51,146 bases of DNA, taken from assembly GCA_902825865.1 (NCBI GenBank), contig CADECX010000019.1, positions 1 through 51,146 on the forward strand, written 5' to 3'. Under the pieces are notes generated by a model, which did no database searches, was not told the DNA's origin, and saw nothing but the letters and a program-made list of their open reading frames with translations. The stretch is from an uncultured Alphaproteobacteria bacterium. Its GTDB lineage: Bacteria; Pseudomonadota; Alphaproteobacteria; Micropepsales; Micropepsaceae. Below are positions 6,404 through 14,624 of the stretch, piece after piece (the stretch's first letter is position 1; each line of letters begins with the position of its first letter). The translations under genes and the position numbers were made by a program.

Positions 6404-8971
6404 ATGTCGCGGTTCTGGCGGGCTTGCCTTTTGGGGTTGATCCTGCTGCCGGGGGCCGCCGCTTTTTCGCAGACGCCGCCAACTTCGCGTCAAGACGCGC
6501 TCGACAATTTTGCCGGCAATCTCGGCTACCGCTTCACCATTCTCAGCAACAAGGTCACCGAGGGCTGCCCCGACAAGCCCGAGCAGCAATATTGCTATTC
6601 GGCCAGGCTGGATCTGACCATGCCCAAGACCGTGCCCCAGACAATATCCAAGGGCGAGTGGTCTCTTTATTTGAACTTCGTCGAGGATGTGCTGCCGCTG
6701 AACAGCGACACATTCACATTCACAAATCTCAACGGCAGTCTCTACCGCCTGACCGCCAAAGCCGGGATGGCAAAGCCGGGCATCACCTATCACCTGAACC
6801 TCAGCGGCGCGATGAAGTTTTTCTCGCCCTTCATTCTGATGCCGAATGCCTATGTCGTCCAGGAAGGGCTGAAGCCGCGTGTGGTTTCATCCAGCCGGTC
6901 CAAAATCGATCCGGAGTCGAAACTGGAAGAACTGCCCTTTGTCACGCCTTTCACCGACGAAGCCCGGCTTGGCACCCAGCGCCCAGACGATGCCACAGTC
7001 TGGCTGACACCGGAGCGCCTGTTCGAACAAACCCGCCAGCGTCACATCGACATCAAGGCGCCTGAATTCATCATTCTGCCGGCGCCGGCCAAAGCCACCC
7101 ATCTCGGCGGCCCGACCATCGACCTCAAGGCGGGTGTGCGCCTGGTGCTGCAAGGCGTTCAGCCGGACGAGATCGCACCCGCGCTTGCGGCGTTCGCGCG
7201 TGTGGTGCCGCTGGGCAAGACCGGCGCTGAACTCAGCATTACCAGCGACCCGGCGATGAAGCCGGAGGCCTATCGCATCTCCGCGAAAGATGGCGCCATC
7301 GCCATTTCCGCCGCCGATGCCGCCGGCGCCTCTTATGCCTTGCGCTCCCTGGCCCAACAGGCGGCCCACGAACAGCTGCGGCTCCGGCCGCTGGAGATCG
7401 AAGATGCGCCGCGCCTGGCCTTTCGCGGGTTGATGCTTGACCTGGGACGGAATTTCCATCCTAAGACCCAGGTTCTCGCGGTCATGGAGCAGATGGCGGC
7501 GGTCAAGCTAAACAAGCTGCATCTGCATCTGGGCGATGACGAAGGCTGGCGGCTTGAAATCCAAGGACTGCCGGAATTGACCACGATCGGCGGCAGCCGC
7601 TGCCACGATCCGTCCGAGAGCATTTGCCAGATGCCCTTTCTGGGCTCCGGCCCGGACGCCGCCGCGCCGGGAACCGGCTTTTTGACGCGCGCCGATTACA
7701 TCGAGATTTTGAAGGCCGCCAAGGCGCGCCAGATCGAGGTCATCCCCTCCTTCGACATGCCGGGCCATTCACGCGCCGCCATCATATCCATGAAAGCGCG
7801 CGCCCTGCGCCTGATCGCCGAAGGCAAACCGGAAGAAGCGGCGCGCTATCGTCTGGACGAACCGGAGGACACCACCGTCTATTCCTCCATCCAGCATTAT
7901 AACGACAACACGCTGAACGTTTGCCTCACCTCCACTTACACGTTCATCGGCACGGTGATCGACAGCATGAAGGCCCTGCATCAAGAAGCCGGGCTGCCGC
8001 TGCGCATATATCATATCGGCGCCGATGAAACCGCCGGCGCCTGGAAGGATTCGCCCGCCTGCCGGAAATTCATGGCCGATCAGAAATTGACCCTGCCGCA
8101 GCTCGGCCATGTGTTTCTCGCCCGCGTCGCCGCGCTTTTGCGCGACAAGGGAATCCAGGCCGCGGGCTGGAGCGACGGGCTGAGCAGCGTGGACGCGGGC
8201 CAAATGCCGGCCAAAGTGCAATCCAACAGTTGGGGCAATCTGTTCGGCGGTGGCATCGCCGAAGCCCATCGCCATGCCAATCAGGGTTGGGACGTGGTGA
8301 TGTCGACCCCGGAGACGCTGTATTTCGACATGCCCTATGCCGCCGACGGCTGGGAACGCGGCACCACCTGGGCGTCGCGCGTCACCGATCTCTACAAGGT
8401 GTTCAGCTTCATGCCGGAAAATCTCGGCGCCAATGCCGCCGTCATGACCGACATCAAGGCCAGAGGCGTGGTGATCACCGATACCGTGCCGCTGGCCGCC
8501 GGGCGCCGCATCATCGGCATGCAAGGGCAATTGTGGAGCGAGACCGTCAGAAGCCCCCAGATCGCCAATTATATGCTGTTCCCCCGCAGCCTGGCGCTGG
8601 CGGAACGCGCCTGGCACAGAGCGGATTGGGAACCCGGCTATGTCCCGGGCAAAACCTACGCCTATGCGGACGGCAGCGTCGACATGAAGGCGCTGCTGGC
8701 CGATTGGAACAGTTTTCAGGCCAGGCTGATCCCGCGCCTCGCGGAGCTGGACCGCAGGGCCATAAGCTACCGGCTGCCGGTGCCGGGCGGACGCATCGCC
8801 GGCGGAAAGCTGGAGGCCAATGCCCCGATCACGGGCTTGAAAATCCAGTACCGGTCCGGTGCGGCGCCCTGGCAAAATTATAAGGGTCCCGTCGCCGTCA
8901 CAGGCCCGGTCGCGCTTCGCACGCTCTCGCCAGACGGCCGCCGTTTCAGCCGTACCGTCAGTGTGAATTGA
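6404..8971 (+). CDS. beta-N-acetylhexosaminidase / chitobiase, GH20
   Basis: An exported glycoside hydrolase of about 855 residues that removes terminal N-acetylglucosamine from chitooligosaccharides. A Sec signal begins MSRFWRACLLGLILLPG. An N-terminal CHB_HEX-type carbohydrate-binding domain follows, then the GH20b domain and the TIM-barrel, with LHLHLGDDEGWRLEIQ and the catalytic Asp541-Glu542 in HIGADETAGAW. A small C-terminal beta domain closes it. The length and order match Serratia-type chitobiase. ATG 6404 is chosen for GGGGGA just upstream; ATG 6392 adds four residues. The B3 beta-lactamase-fold gene follows 56 bases after the stop. Confidence 0.9.
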   Translation: MSRFWRACLLGLILLPGAAAFSQTPPTSRQDALDNFAGNLGYRFTILSNKVTEGCPDKPEQQYCYSARLDLTMPKTVPQTISKGEWSLYLNFVEDVLPLNSDTFTFTNLNGSLYRLTAKAGMAKPGITYHLNLSGAMKFFSPFILMPNAYVVQEGLKPRVVSSSRSKIDPESKLEELPFVTPFTDEARLGTQRPDDATVWLTPERLFEQTRQRHIDIKAPEFIILPAPAKATHLGGPTIDLKAGVRLVLQGVQPDEIAPALAAFARVVPLGKTGAELSITSDPAMKPEAYRISAKDGAIAISAADAAGASYALRSLAQQAAHEQLRLRPLEIEDAPRLAFRGLMLDLGRNFHPKTQVLAVMEQMAAVKLNKLHLHLGDDEGWRLEIQGLPELTTIGGSRCHDPSESICQMPFLGSGPDAAAPGTGFLTRADYIEILKAAKARQIEVIPSFDMPGHSRAAIISMKARALRLIAEGKPEEAARYRLDEPEDTTVYSSIQHYNDNTLNVCLTSTYTFIGTVIDSMKALHQEAGLPLRIYHIGADETAGAWKDSPACRKFMADQKLTLPQLGHVFLARVAALLRDKGIQAAGWSDGLSSVDAGQMPAKVQSNSWGNLFGGGIAEAHRHANQGWDVVMSTPETLYFDMPYAADGWERGTTWASRVTDLYKVFSFMPENLGANAAVMTDIKARGVVITDTVPLAAGRRIIGMQGQLWSETVRSPQIANYMLFPRSLALAERAWHRADWEPGYVPGKTYAYADGSVDMKALLADWNSFQARLIPRLAELDRRAISYRLPVPGGRIAGGKLEANAPITGLKIQYRSGAAPWQNYKGPVAVTGPVALRTLSPDGRRFSRTVSVN

Positions 8972-9027
8972 AGGTTCCCGCCCGCTCCTCTAGGCTGGTG
9001 GCAAGAAATTACAAAAGGAAGCCCAAG

Positions 9028-9888
9028 ATGTCGCGCAAACTCGCCCTTGCCGCCGCTTTTTCCCTGATGGCCGCGCCCGCTTTGGCGCAAAATGAATATC
9101 TGGTGCCCTTCCCGGCCCATCATGTGATCGCCAACATCTATTATGTCGGCAGCAAGGGCCAGGCGAACTACCTGATCACCACGCCGCAAGGAAACATCCT
9201 GCTCAATTCCGGGCTCCAGGCCAATGTGCCGATGATCAAGGACAGCATCCAGAAGCTGGGCTTCAAATACAGCGACACCAAGGTGCTTCTGATCAGCCAT
9301 GCCCATTTCGACCATAACGCGGGCAGCGCCCAGGTGGTCAAGGAGACCGGCGCGACTTACGAAGTGATGGACAGCGATGTGGGGGTGGTGGAATCCGGCG
9401 GCAAGACCGACTTCGCTTACGGCGACAAAGGTCCCGACATGCTCTATCCCGCGACGCAGGCCCGCGTGCTGCGGGACGGCGGCACGGTCTCGCTGGGCGG
9501 CACGGTGCTGACGGCGCACAAGACCCCCGGTCACACCAAGGGCTGCACCACCTGGTCGATGAAGGTGCAGGATGGCGGCAAGACATTGAACGTGGTGTTT
9601 GTCGGCAGCCCCAATGTCAATCCGGGCTATGTGCTGGTCGGCAACAAAAAATATCCGGGCATCGTCCAGGATTATGAAAAGACCTTTCAGGTTCTGAAGT
9701 CGCTGCCGGTGGACGTGTTCCTGGGCGCGCATGGCGACTATTACGGCATGGTCGGCAAGTATGAAAAGCTGAAAGCCGGCGGCGCCAACCCCTTCATCGA
9801 TCCTGCCGGTTACAAGGCCTATATCACCAATCGCGAAGCGGCCTACCGCAAGGAACTGGCCAGGCAGCAGGCCGCCGCCAAGCCCTGA
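9028..9888 (+). CDS. subclass B3 metallo-beta-lactamase, GOB-like
   Basis: A periplasmic zinc hydrolase of 286 residues with signal MSRKLALAAAFSLMAAPALA. Zinc ligands are visible as HAHFDH (His91, His93, Asp95, His96), TPGHTKG (His169) and GAHGDYY (His235), the full B3 set. The texture NSGLQANVPMIKDSI, VVESGGKTDF and GSPNVNPGY resembles the GOB branch, but the first ligand is His rather than the Gln of GOB. ATG 9028 has AAAAGGAAG upstream; a longer frame from 8968 lacks a signal peptide. Family membership is solid, but hydrolysis of beta-lactams is inferred and not proven. Confidence 0.88.
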   Translation: MSRKLALAAAFSLMAAPALAQNEYLVPFPAHHVIANIYYVGSKGQANYLITTPQGNILLNSGLQANVPMIKDSIQKLGFKYSDTKVLLISHAHFDHNAGSAQVVKETGATYEVMDSDVGVVESGGKTDFAYGDKGPDMLYPATQARVLRDGGTVSLGGTVLTAHKTPGHTKGCTTWSMKVQDGGKTLNVVFVGSPNVNPGYVLVGNKKYPGIVQDYEKTFQVLKSLPVDVFLGAHGDYYGMVGKYEKLKAGGANPFIDPAGYKAYITNREAAYRKELARQQAAAKP

Positions 9889-9903
9889 GTGACATCTCCG
9901 GGT

Positions 9904-10743
9904 CTAGCGGTCGGTGACCGTTATTCCCGGCTCGCTGCCCTTCAGGACAGTGCAGGCCCCGCCTCTTGTGGCGCGAAGACCGAAAAAGACACCGCCCATC
10001 CGGATACCGCCCTTGTATATCCGGTCGTCGCGGATAATGGCCTGGGGCTGCTCGCCACAAAGAAAGCGCCCGCGGATACGCACCGCATTGGGATTGAGAT
10101 AGCGGACGTACAAAACTTCCTTGTCGAAGCGATCCAGGACGATAACGGTATGGGGGTCGGGACGGAACGGGCGCAACTGAAGCGGCATGGTGGGTTGGTA
10201 CACATTGTCGTTCACGACGAAGGCCACATCGTTATTCCAGTCATAAAAGACAGCTTTCACCATCAGGCCCTGCCCGACACGGCGCAATGCCATCACATTG
10301 CAATAATCAACCCGGATGGGATGGAAGGGCCCCTGACCCGTGCCGACCACGCGATGAGTGCCGAAGGCCATCACAAGATCCTTCGGACCGATTTTTCCGG
10401 CGCAGATCGCCTGGGGTGTCGGCTCGCTTGCCGGCAACAATGGTCCGGCCGGCGCCGGCGGCCTGGTCGCCAGCCAGGCGCCATACCCGACAAGCGAGGT
10501 GCCGATCAGGGTGTATATTCCGCCGGCGATCCAGCCCATCGGCGCATCGCGGATCGACAATTCGTATCCCAGCAAAATCGCCAGCGCGTTGACAACCGCC
10601 AACACCGAGAAAAAACCCAGCGAGAGCGGGTGGGAACCGGAAAAGAATCCCCAGATCAGCAGAAACGTGAAGGTGATCCGCAGCAGGCTGTGCAGCCATG
10701 GCCAGCACGGCTCTGGAAAGGCAAGGTGGGGCGGTCTCTCCAT
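9904..10743 (-). CDS. membrane protein of unknown function
   Basis: A 279-residue protein with about three hydrophobic segments in the first 95 residues (around FLLIWGFFSG, VLAVVNALAILLGY and IAGGIYTLIGTSLVGYGAWL), then a soluble region rich in beta-type sequence containing DYCNVMALRR, DWNNDVAFVVNDNVY and GRFLCGEQPQAI. I do not recognise the family. It is convergent with the beta-lactamase gene and divergent from padR. There is no Shine-Dalgarno, and a 26-bp inverted repeat begins on its start codon, so leaderless transcription or a wrong start are both possible. Confidence 0.72.
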   Translation of the reverse strand: MERPPHLAFPEPCWPWLHSLLRITFTFLLIWGFFSGSHPLSLGFFSVLAVVNALAILLGYELSIRDAPMGWIAGGIYTLIGTSLVGYGAWLATRPPAPAGPLLPASEPTPQAICAGKIGPKDLVMAFGTHRVVGTGQGPFHPIRVDYCNVMALRRVGQGLMVKAVFYDWNNDVAFVVNDNVYQPTMPLQLRPFRPDPHTVIVLDRFDKEVLYVRYLNPNAVRIRGRFLCGEQPQAIIRDDRIYKGGIRMGGVFFGLRATRGGACTVLKGSEPGITVTDR

Positions 10744-10766
10744 ATGTCATACGGTGTATGCATATG
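10741..10766. promoter_or_regulatory. inverted repeat, probable PadR operator
   Basis: A nearly perfect inverted repeat: CATATG, one base, CATAC, GGT, GTATG, CATATG. It includes the start codon of the minus-strand membrane gene and lies 53 bases before padR. PadR regulators bind AT-rich dyads of the ATGT-N8-ACAT kind, so control of both genes is likely. Confidence 0.55.
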
Positions 10767-10818
10767 GAGAGGGCGTCAATCTTGACAGGCATATTATTTG
10801 ATCTACTCTGTATGAGTT

Positions 10819-11163
10819 ATGGACTCTCTGGGTCAGTTCGAGCAAATCGTTCTCACCGCCATTCTGGCGCTGGACGACAATGCCTATGGCGTCACCATTC
10901 ATGCCAAGGTCGAGGAACTGTCGCATCCCAAGAAAGCGGCGCGCGGCGCGGTCTATGCCACCCTCGACCGCATGGAAGACAAGGGGCTGATCTCCTCCTG
11001 GCTGTCGGAACCCACCAAGGAGCGCGGCGGCCGTTCCCGCCGCCACTATCGCATCGAGAAAACCGGGGCCAAGGCGCTCAAGGAATCCGCGCGCACCGCC
11101 CAGCGTTTGTTTGAAACCATCGCGCAAAATCTCGGAGGGCTTTCGTGGAAGCCGCCCGGCTGA
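10819..11163 (+). CDS. PadR-family transcriptional regulator
   Basis: A 114-residue winged-helix repressor. It has the PadR opening MDSLGQFEQIVLTAILAL, recognition helix region AARGAVYATLDRMEDKGLI, and wing SWLSEPTKERGGRSRRHYRI. It is the short subtype without the long C-terminal dimer helix. The upstream Shine-Dalgarno is poor. The next gene starts inside its last codons, a coupling typical of PadR genes paired with membrane or transporter genes. The ligand is unknown. Confidence 0.9.
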   Translation: MDSLGQFEQIVLTAILALDDNAYGVTIHAKVEELSHPKKAARGAVYATLDRMEDKGLISSWLSEPTKERGGRSRRHYRIEKTGAKALKESARTAQRLFETIAQNLGGLSWKPPG

Positions 11164-12173
11164 CCGCACCGCCCGATTGGCTGGAAAGGATCGTATTGCT
11201 GGCGATCCCGCCGGCAGCGCGCGAGTCGGTGGCGGGCGATTTGTGGGAAACGTACCGCTCTCCCCGCCAGTATGCGGCCGAGGCCCTGAGAACGGTACCC
11301 TTTGTCGTCGCCAGCCAGATGCGGCGCAATCTCAACCTGCCCGCCGTCATGTTGCAAGGCGCGCTGATCTTCGTTTTTTTCGGCGGCCCGGCCACTTCGG
11401 TGCTGCTGCCCGTCTTGCTGCTGCGCGACGCCTATCAACAGACCTGCCGTCCCCGCCCCCAGCATGTTTTTCGCGAGACCGTACTTTTATCGGCTGCCGT
11501 GATGGCGTTGTTGCTGCTCATCATGTCGGCCAAATCGCCCTTCCCCGCCTCGGCCGGTATCGACCATGCCACCTGGTTCAGCCTGTTCCTGAACGCCTTG
11601 TTCCTGTCGCCCTTCCTTTGCCTGCTGCGGGCCGGCTTGATCCTGCAAGGCGACCGCTCAAGATTATTGACGGCGGGCGAACTTCCCAGGGATGCGCTGG
11701 CGCAGGCCTATGCCAAATTTCTCGGCGACAATCTCTGCCGCAACCTGTTGCAGGCGGTGGCCCTGGCCTTTGCCGCACTCTGCGGCTTTTTCCTCGGCTG
11801 GAACGGGTTGGTGATCGGGCTGTTCGTGCTGGCGTCGCTCTATCTGCTGCAGGATTGCGCACAGCGGCGCGGTTCGCAGTTGGACTTTGTTTCCTTGCGC
11901 GCTTTGTATCAGCAGGAATTGGCGCGCCAGCAGCATTTGCGGCGCTTTTTGCGCTGGCTGTGGTTTACGCCGGTGCTGGTGGCGCTGCATGCCCGGCTGG
12001 ACACGGCCGGGCTGGAGGCCGGGCGGCCTATCGCCGGTCTTCTGGACTGTGTCGCCGTCGCGATTCTGTGCTTCCTGCTCGCCGCGCTGGATCGCGAGCA
12101 TGGCGGGCGCGTTCAGGAACAGATCGGCCTGCTCGACCGCGCCCGGGAGAAGATCAGCCCGGCTTACCCCTAA
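11145..12173 (+). CDS. PadR-coupled membrane protein, permease-prefix-like N terminus
   Basis: A 342-residue membrane protein starting at GTG 11145 with GGAGGG five bases upstream, 19 bases before padR ends. The beginning PPDWLERIVLLAIPPAARE then SVAGDLWETY resembles the prefix domain that precedes MacB-type permeases in PadR-linked systems. No FtsX permease domain follows; instead there are about six to eight hydrophobic segments and two amphipathic stretches. It may be an orphan partner or sensor. The stop overlaps nfeD by four bases on the other strand. Confidence 0.72.
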   Translation: MEAARLTAPPDWLERIVLLAIPPAARESVAGDLWETYRSPRQYAAEALRTVPFVVASQMRRNLNLPAVMLQGALIFVFFGGPATSVLLPVLLLRDAYQQTCRPRPQHVFRETVLLSAAVMALLLLIMSAKSPFPASAGIDHATWFSLFLNALFLSPFLCLLRAGLILQGDRSRLLTAGELPRDALAQAYAKFLGDNLCRNLLQAVALAFAALCGFFLGWNGLVIGLFVLASLYLLQDCAQRRGSQLDFVSLRALYQQELARQQHLRRFLRWLWFTPVLVALHARLDTAGLEAGRPIAGLLDCVAVAILCFLLAALDREHGGRVQEQIGLLDRAREKISPAYP

Positions 12174-12613
12174 CCAGGCTTAACGGTCAGCCGCGATCCG
12201 TCCACGCCGGTCACGACCACCCGCTGGCCGGACGCCAGGGAGGCCCCCCCCTCAAGCTCGGCCGCCCATTCCTTGCCGTCCACGAACACCCGGCCCTGAT
12301 TGCCGTGGAAATCACCCGCCGCCACCCCGTCCAATCCCGTCATGCGGGCGCTATTGTCGTTGATGTCGCCGCCGGTCAGGACGGCTTGCGGGAAGAAATG
12401 GCGCCCCGCCAGCGTGGTGATGATGGTGAGAATGGCGAAGACCACCAGCTGCATGTTGAACTCGAAATGAATGCCCAGGCTCAGCAGCGCAACGATCGCA
12501 GCCGACGCGGCCGGCCACAGCAACCACCCCGAACCGGTGCCAACTTCCACCGCCAGCAAGACACCGCCGATCACCAGCCAAAGAGCGAAGGGATTTTGCA
12601 ACAGCCAATCCAT
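12170..12613 (-). CDS. NfeD-family protein
   Basis: A 147-residue membrane protein with two to three N-terminal helices (NPFALWLVIGGVLLAVEVG and LQLVVFAILTIITTLAG-like stretches) and a C-terminal OB-fold with GGDINDNSARMTGLDG and RVFVDGKEWAAEL. Short NfeD proteins act with SPFH/stomatin partners in membrane microdomains. The gene starts two bases after the SPFH stop, so the pair forms one transcript. Confidence 0.85.
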   Translation of the reverse strand: MDWLLQNPFALWLVIGGVLLAVEVGTGSGWLLWPAASAAIVALLSLGIHFEFNMQLVVFAILTIITTLAGRHFFPQAVLTGGDINDNSARMTGLDGVAAGDFHGNQGRVFVDGKEWAAELEGGASLASGQRVVVTGVDGSRLTVKPG

Positions 12614-12615
12614 CT

Positions 12616-13572
12616 TTAGCCTCCCACCCTGGGAACCGAGGGGCGCGGCGGTTGCGGGCTGGAAGGCCTGTCGCCCACCACGCTTTTCACCAGTTCGCCG
12701 ATGCCGGCGATGGAGCCGGTGATGCCGGCCATGTCGGCGGGGATAATCACCGTCTTCTGCTGCGGGCTGCGCGCCAGCTCGGCAAAGGCTTCGACATATT
12801 TCTGGGCGATGAAGTAATTGATGGCGTTGACGTCGCCCTTGGCGATCGCCTCGGATACCAAAGTGGTGGCTTTGCCTTCCGCCTCGGCGGCGCGCTCGCG
12901 GGCTTCGGCGTCGCGGAAGGCGGCTTCGCGCCGGCCTTCGGCTTCCAGGATCGCCGCCTGCTTGGCGCCCTCGGCGCGGGTGATCGCGGCCTGCCGTTCG
13001 CCATCGGCCTCGGTGATCACGGCACGGCGCTCGCGCTCGGCCTTCATCTGCCGCGCCATGGCATTGGTGATGTCCGGCGGCGGCACCAGATCCTTGATCT
13101 CGATGCGGGTCACCTTCACGCCCCAGGGACTGGTGGCATGATCGATGGTGGACAGCAGCCTGGTATTGATCTGGTCGCGCTGGGACAGGACTTCGTCCAG
13201 GTCCATCGAGCCCACCACCGTGCGCAGATTGGTTTGCGACAATTGGGTGATGGCGTAGTTGAGATTGTCCACGCGATAGGCGGCCTGGCCTGCATCCATC
13301 ACCTGGACGAAGACGATGGCGTCGACCTGCACCGAGACATTGTCCTTGGTGATGACGTCCTGCTGGGGCACCTCCAGCACCTGTTCCATCATGTTTATGC
13401 GCCGGCCGATGCCTTCGACAAAGGGCGTCAGGAAGGCGATGCCTGGAGCGAGCGTGCGGCTGAACCGGCCAAATCGTTCGACGGTATATTCCCGTCCCTG
13501 GGGCACGATCTTGATGGCCCGAAACAATATGATCAGCGCCAGGCCGACCGCAACAAGCGCGACAATCTCCAT
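12616..13572 (-). CDS. SPFH/Band 7 protein, paraslipin-QmcA type
   Basis: A 318-residue protein with one N-terminal membrane helix ([17 protein letters not shown]), the SPFH domain ([27 protein letters not shown]), then a long Ala/Glu-rich coiled coil with repeats such as [20 protein letters not shown] and a short C-terminal tail. It probably scaffolds membrane microdomains with NfeD. ATG 13572 is chosen for GAGGGG upstream; a frame from 13659 would put 29 residues before the anchor helix. Confidence 0.9.
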   Translation of the reverse strand: MEIVALVAVGLALIILFRAIKIVPQGREYTVERFGRFSRTLAPGIAFLTPFVEGIGRRINMMEQVLEVPQQDVITKDNVSVQVDAIVFVQVMDAGQAAYRVDNLNYAITQLSQTNLRTVVGSMDLDEVLSQRDQINTRLLSTIDHATSPWGVKVTRIEIKDLVPPPDITNAMARQMKAERERRAVITEADGERQAAITRAEGAKQAAILEAEGRREAAFRDAEARERAAEAEGKATTLVSEAIAKGDVNAINYFIAQKYVEAFAELARSPQQKTVIIPADMAGITGSIAGIGELVKSVVGDRPSSPQPPRPSVPRVGG

Positions 13573-13675
13573 GATTCCCCTCAAATAGCCGACAAAGAAG
13601 AAGACCGAACTTATCCCGCTACGGATTCCGCTTCCATCGCAAAATCCGCTAGGCTGCACGAAACAGTGCCAGAAT

Positions 13676-13726
13676 GGAGCAGCGGCGGACCCGAGCGGAG
13701 CCAGGGCCCCGCCGTGCGACCACTAA
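13676..13726 (+). repeat. structured dispersed repeat, copy 1
   Basis: 51 bases that match 27983-28034 in about 44 of 52 positions. It can fold with GGCGG pairing CCGCC and CCC pairing GGG. The two stem positions that differ from copy 2 are compensated on the other arm. It ends 20 bases before the isomerase start. Confidence 0.65.
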
Positions 13727-13745
13727 CTAAGACAGAGGAGAGGGC

Positions 13746-14624
13746 ATGAGCGGACCCAATCGAAGGCATGCGCTGGGCGCGGTGGCGGGACTTGCCGGGC
13801 TGGCGGCGGCCGCCCAGGCCCAGCCGCGTAAGACCCGCAATGTCGCTGAGAGCTTGTCAGATTATGCTGTGAATCTGGATACCTGGTTCCGGCAGGTGCC
13901 GTTCGAGCAGCGTTTTGCCCTGGCCAGGCAGCACAATTTCAAATTCATCGAATTCTGGCCGGCCGACCGAAACAATGGCCCCAAGGCGCCCGCCATCCGC
14001 GATTTGTGCAATGCCAATGGCCTGACGGTGGTGCAATTCGCACCCGCCTGGCCCAATTTCGCCGATCCCGCCAAGCTTCCCGATCTGCTCAAGACGACCG
14101 AAGCCGCCATCGCCGATGCCCGTATCCTGGGCTGTACCCAATTCACCGTCACCGGCCATTCCCTGATCGAAGGCATGAGCCGCGAAGCGCAGCTGGCGGG
14201 CTATCAAGCCGGACTGACACGCATGGCGCCGATGCTGGAAGCCGCCGGCATGACCGCCTTGGTCGAGCCTTTCAACCGGGTCAATCACCTCAACCATCTG
14301 CTCAACGGCTCGCAACCCGGCCTGCCGATGATGCGCGCCATCAACTCGCCGCGCGTCAAGCTGCTGTGGGACTTCTATCACATGCAATTGGAAGACGGCG
14401 ATCTGATCCAGAAGTTCAACGCGGGCATCGACCAGGTAGCCTATGTCCAGATCGGCGATGTGCCAGGCCGGCATCAGCCCGGGACCGGCGAGGTCAACCA
14501 CGCAAACCTGTTCAAGGCGGTGCGCGCCGCCGGCTATCGCGGCAAGATCGGATTGGAATTCATGCCGCTGGACCAGAATGACGCCAAGGCGGTTCAGGAC
14601 ATGCTGGCTCTGACTCTCGCATAA
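13746..14624 (+). CDS. exported hydroxypyruvate isomerase-like TIM-barrel protein
   Basis: A 292-residue sugar isomerase/epimerase-type protein (Hyi branch of the AP endonuclease 2 superfamily). Metal-ligand motifs visible are ALVEPFNRVNHLNH, KLLWDFYHMQ and KIGLEFMPLDQ. It begins MSGPNRRHALGAVAGLAGLA, a twin-arginine-like leader ending in AQAQP, so it is probably exported, which is unusual for this fold outside environmental lineages. GAGGAGAGGG is a strong Shine-Dalgarno. It stops right against the convergent beta-helix gene. The substrate is unknown. Confidence 0.8.
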   Translation: MSGPNRRHALGAVAGLAGLAAAAQAQPRKTRNVAESLSDYAVNLDTWFRQVPFEQRFALARQHNFKFIEFWPADRNNGPKAPAIRDLCNANGLTVVQFAPAWPNFADPAKLPDLLKTTEAAIADARILGCTQFTVTGHSLIEGMSREAQLAGYQAGLTRMAPMLEAAGMTALVEPFNRVNHLNHLLNGSQPGLPMMRAINSPRVKLLWDFYHMQLEDGDLIQKFNAGIDQVAYVQIGDVPGRHQPGTGEVNHANLFKAVRAAGYRGKIGLEFMPLDQNDAKAVQDMLALTLA

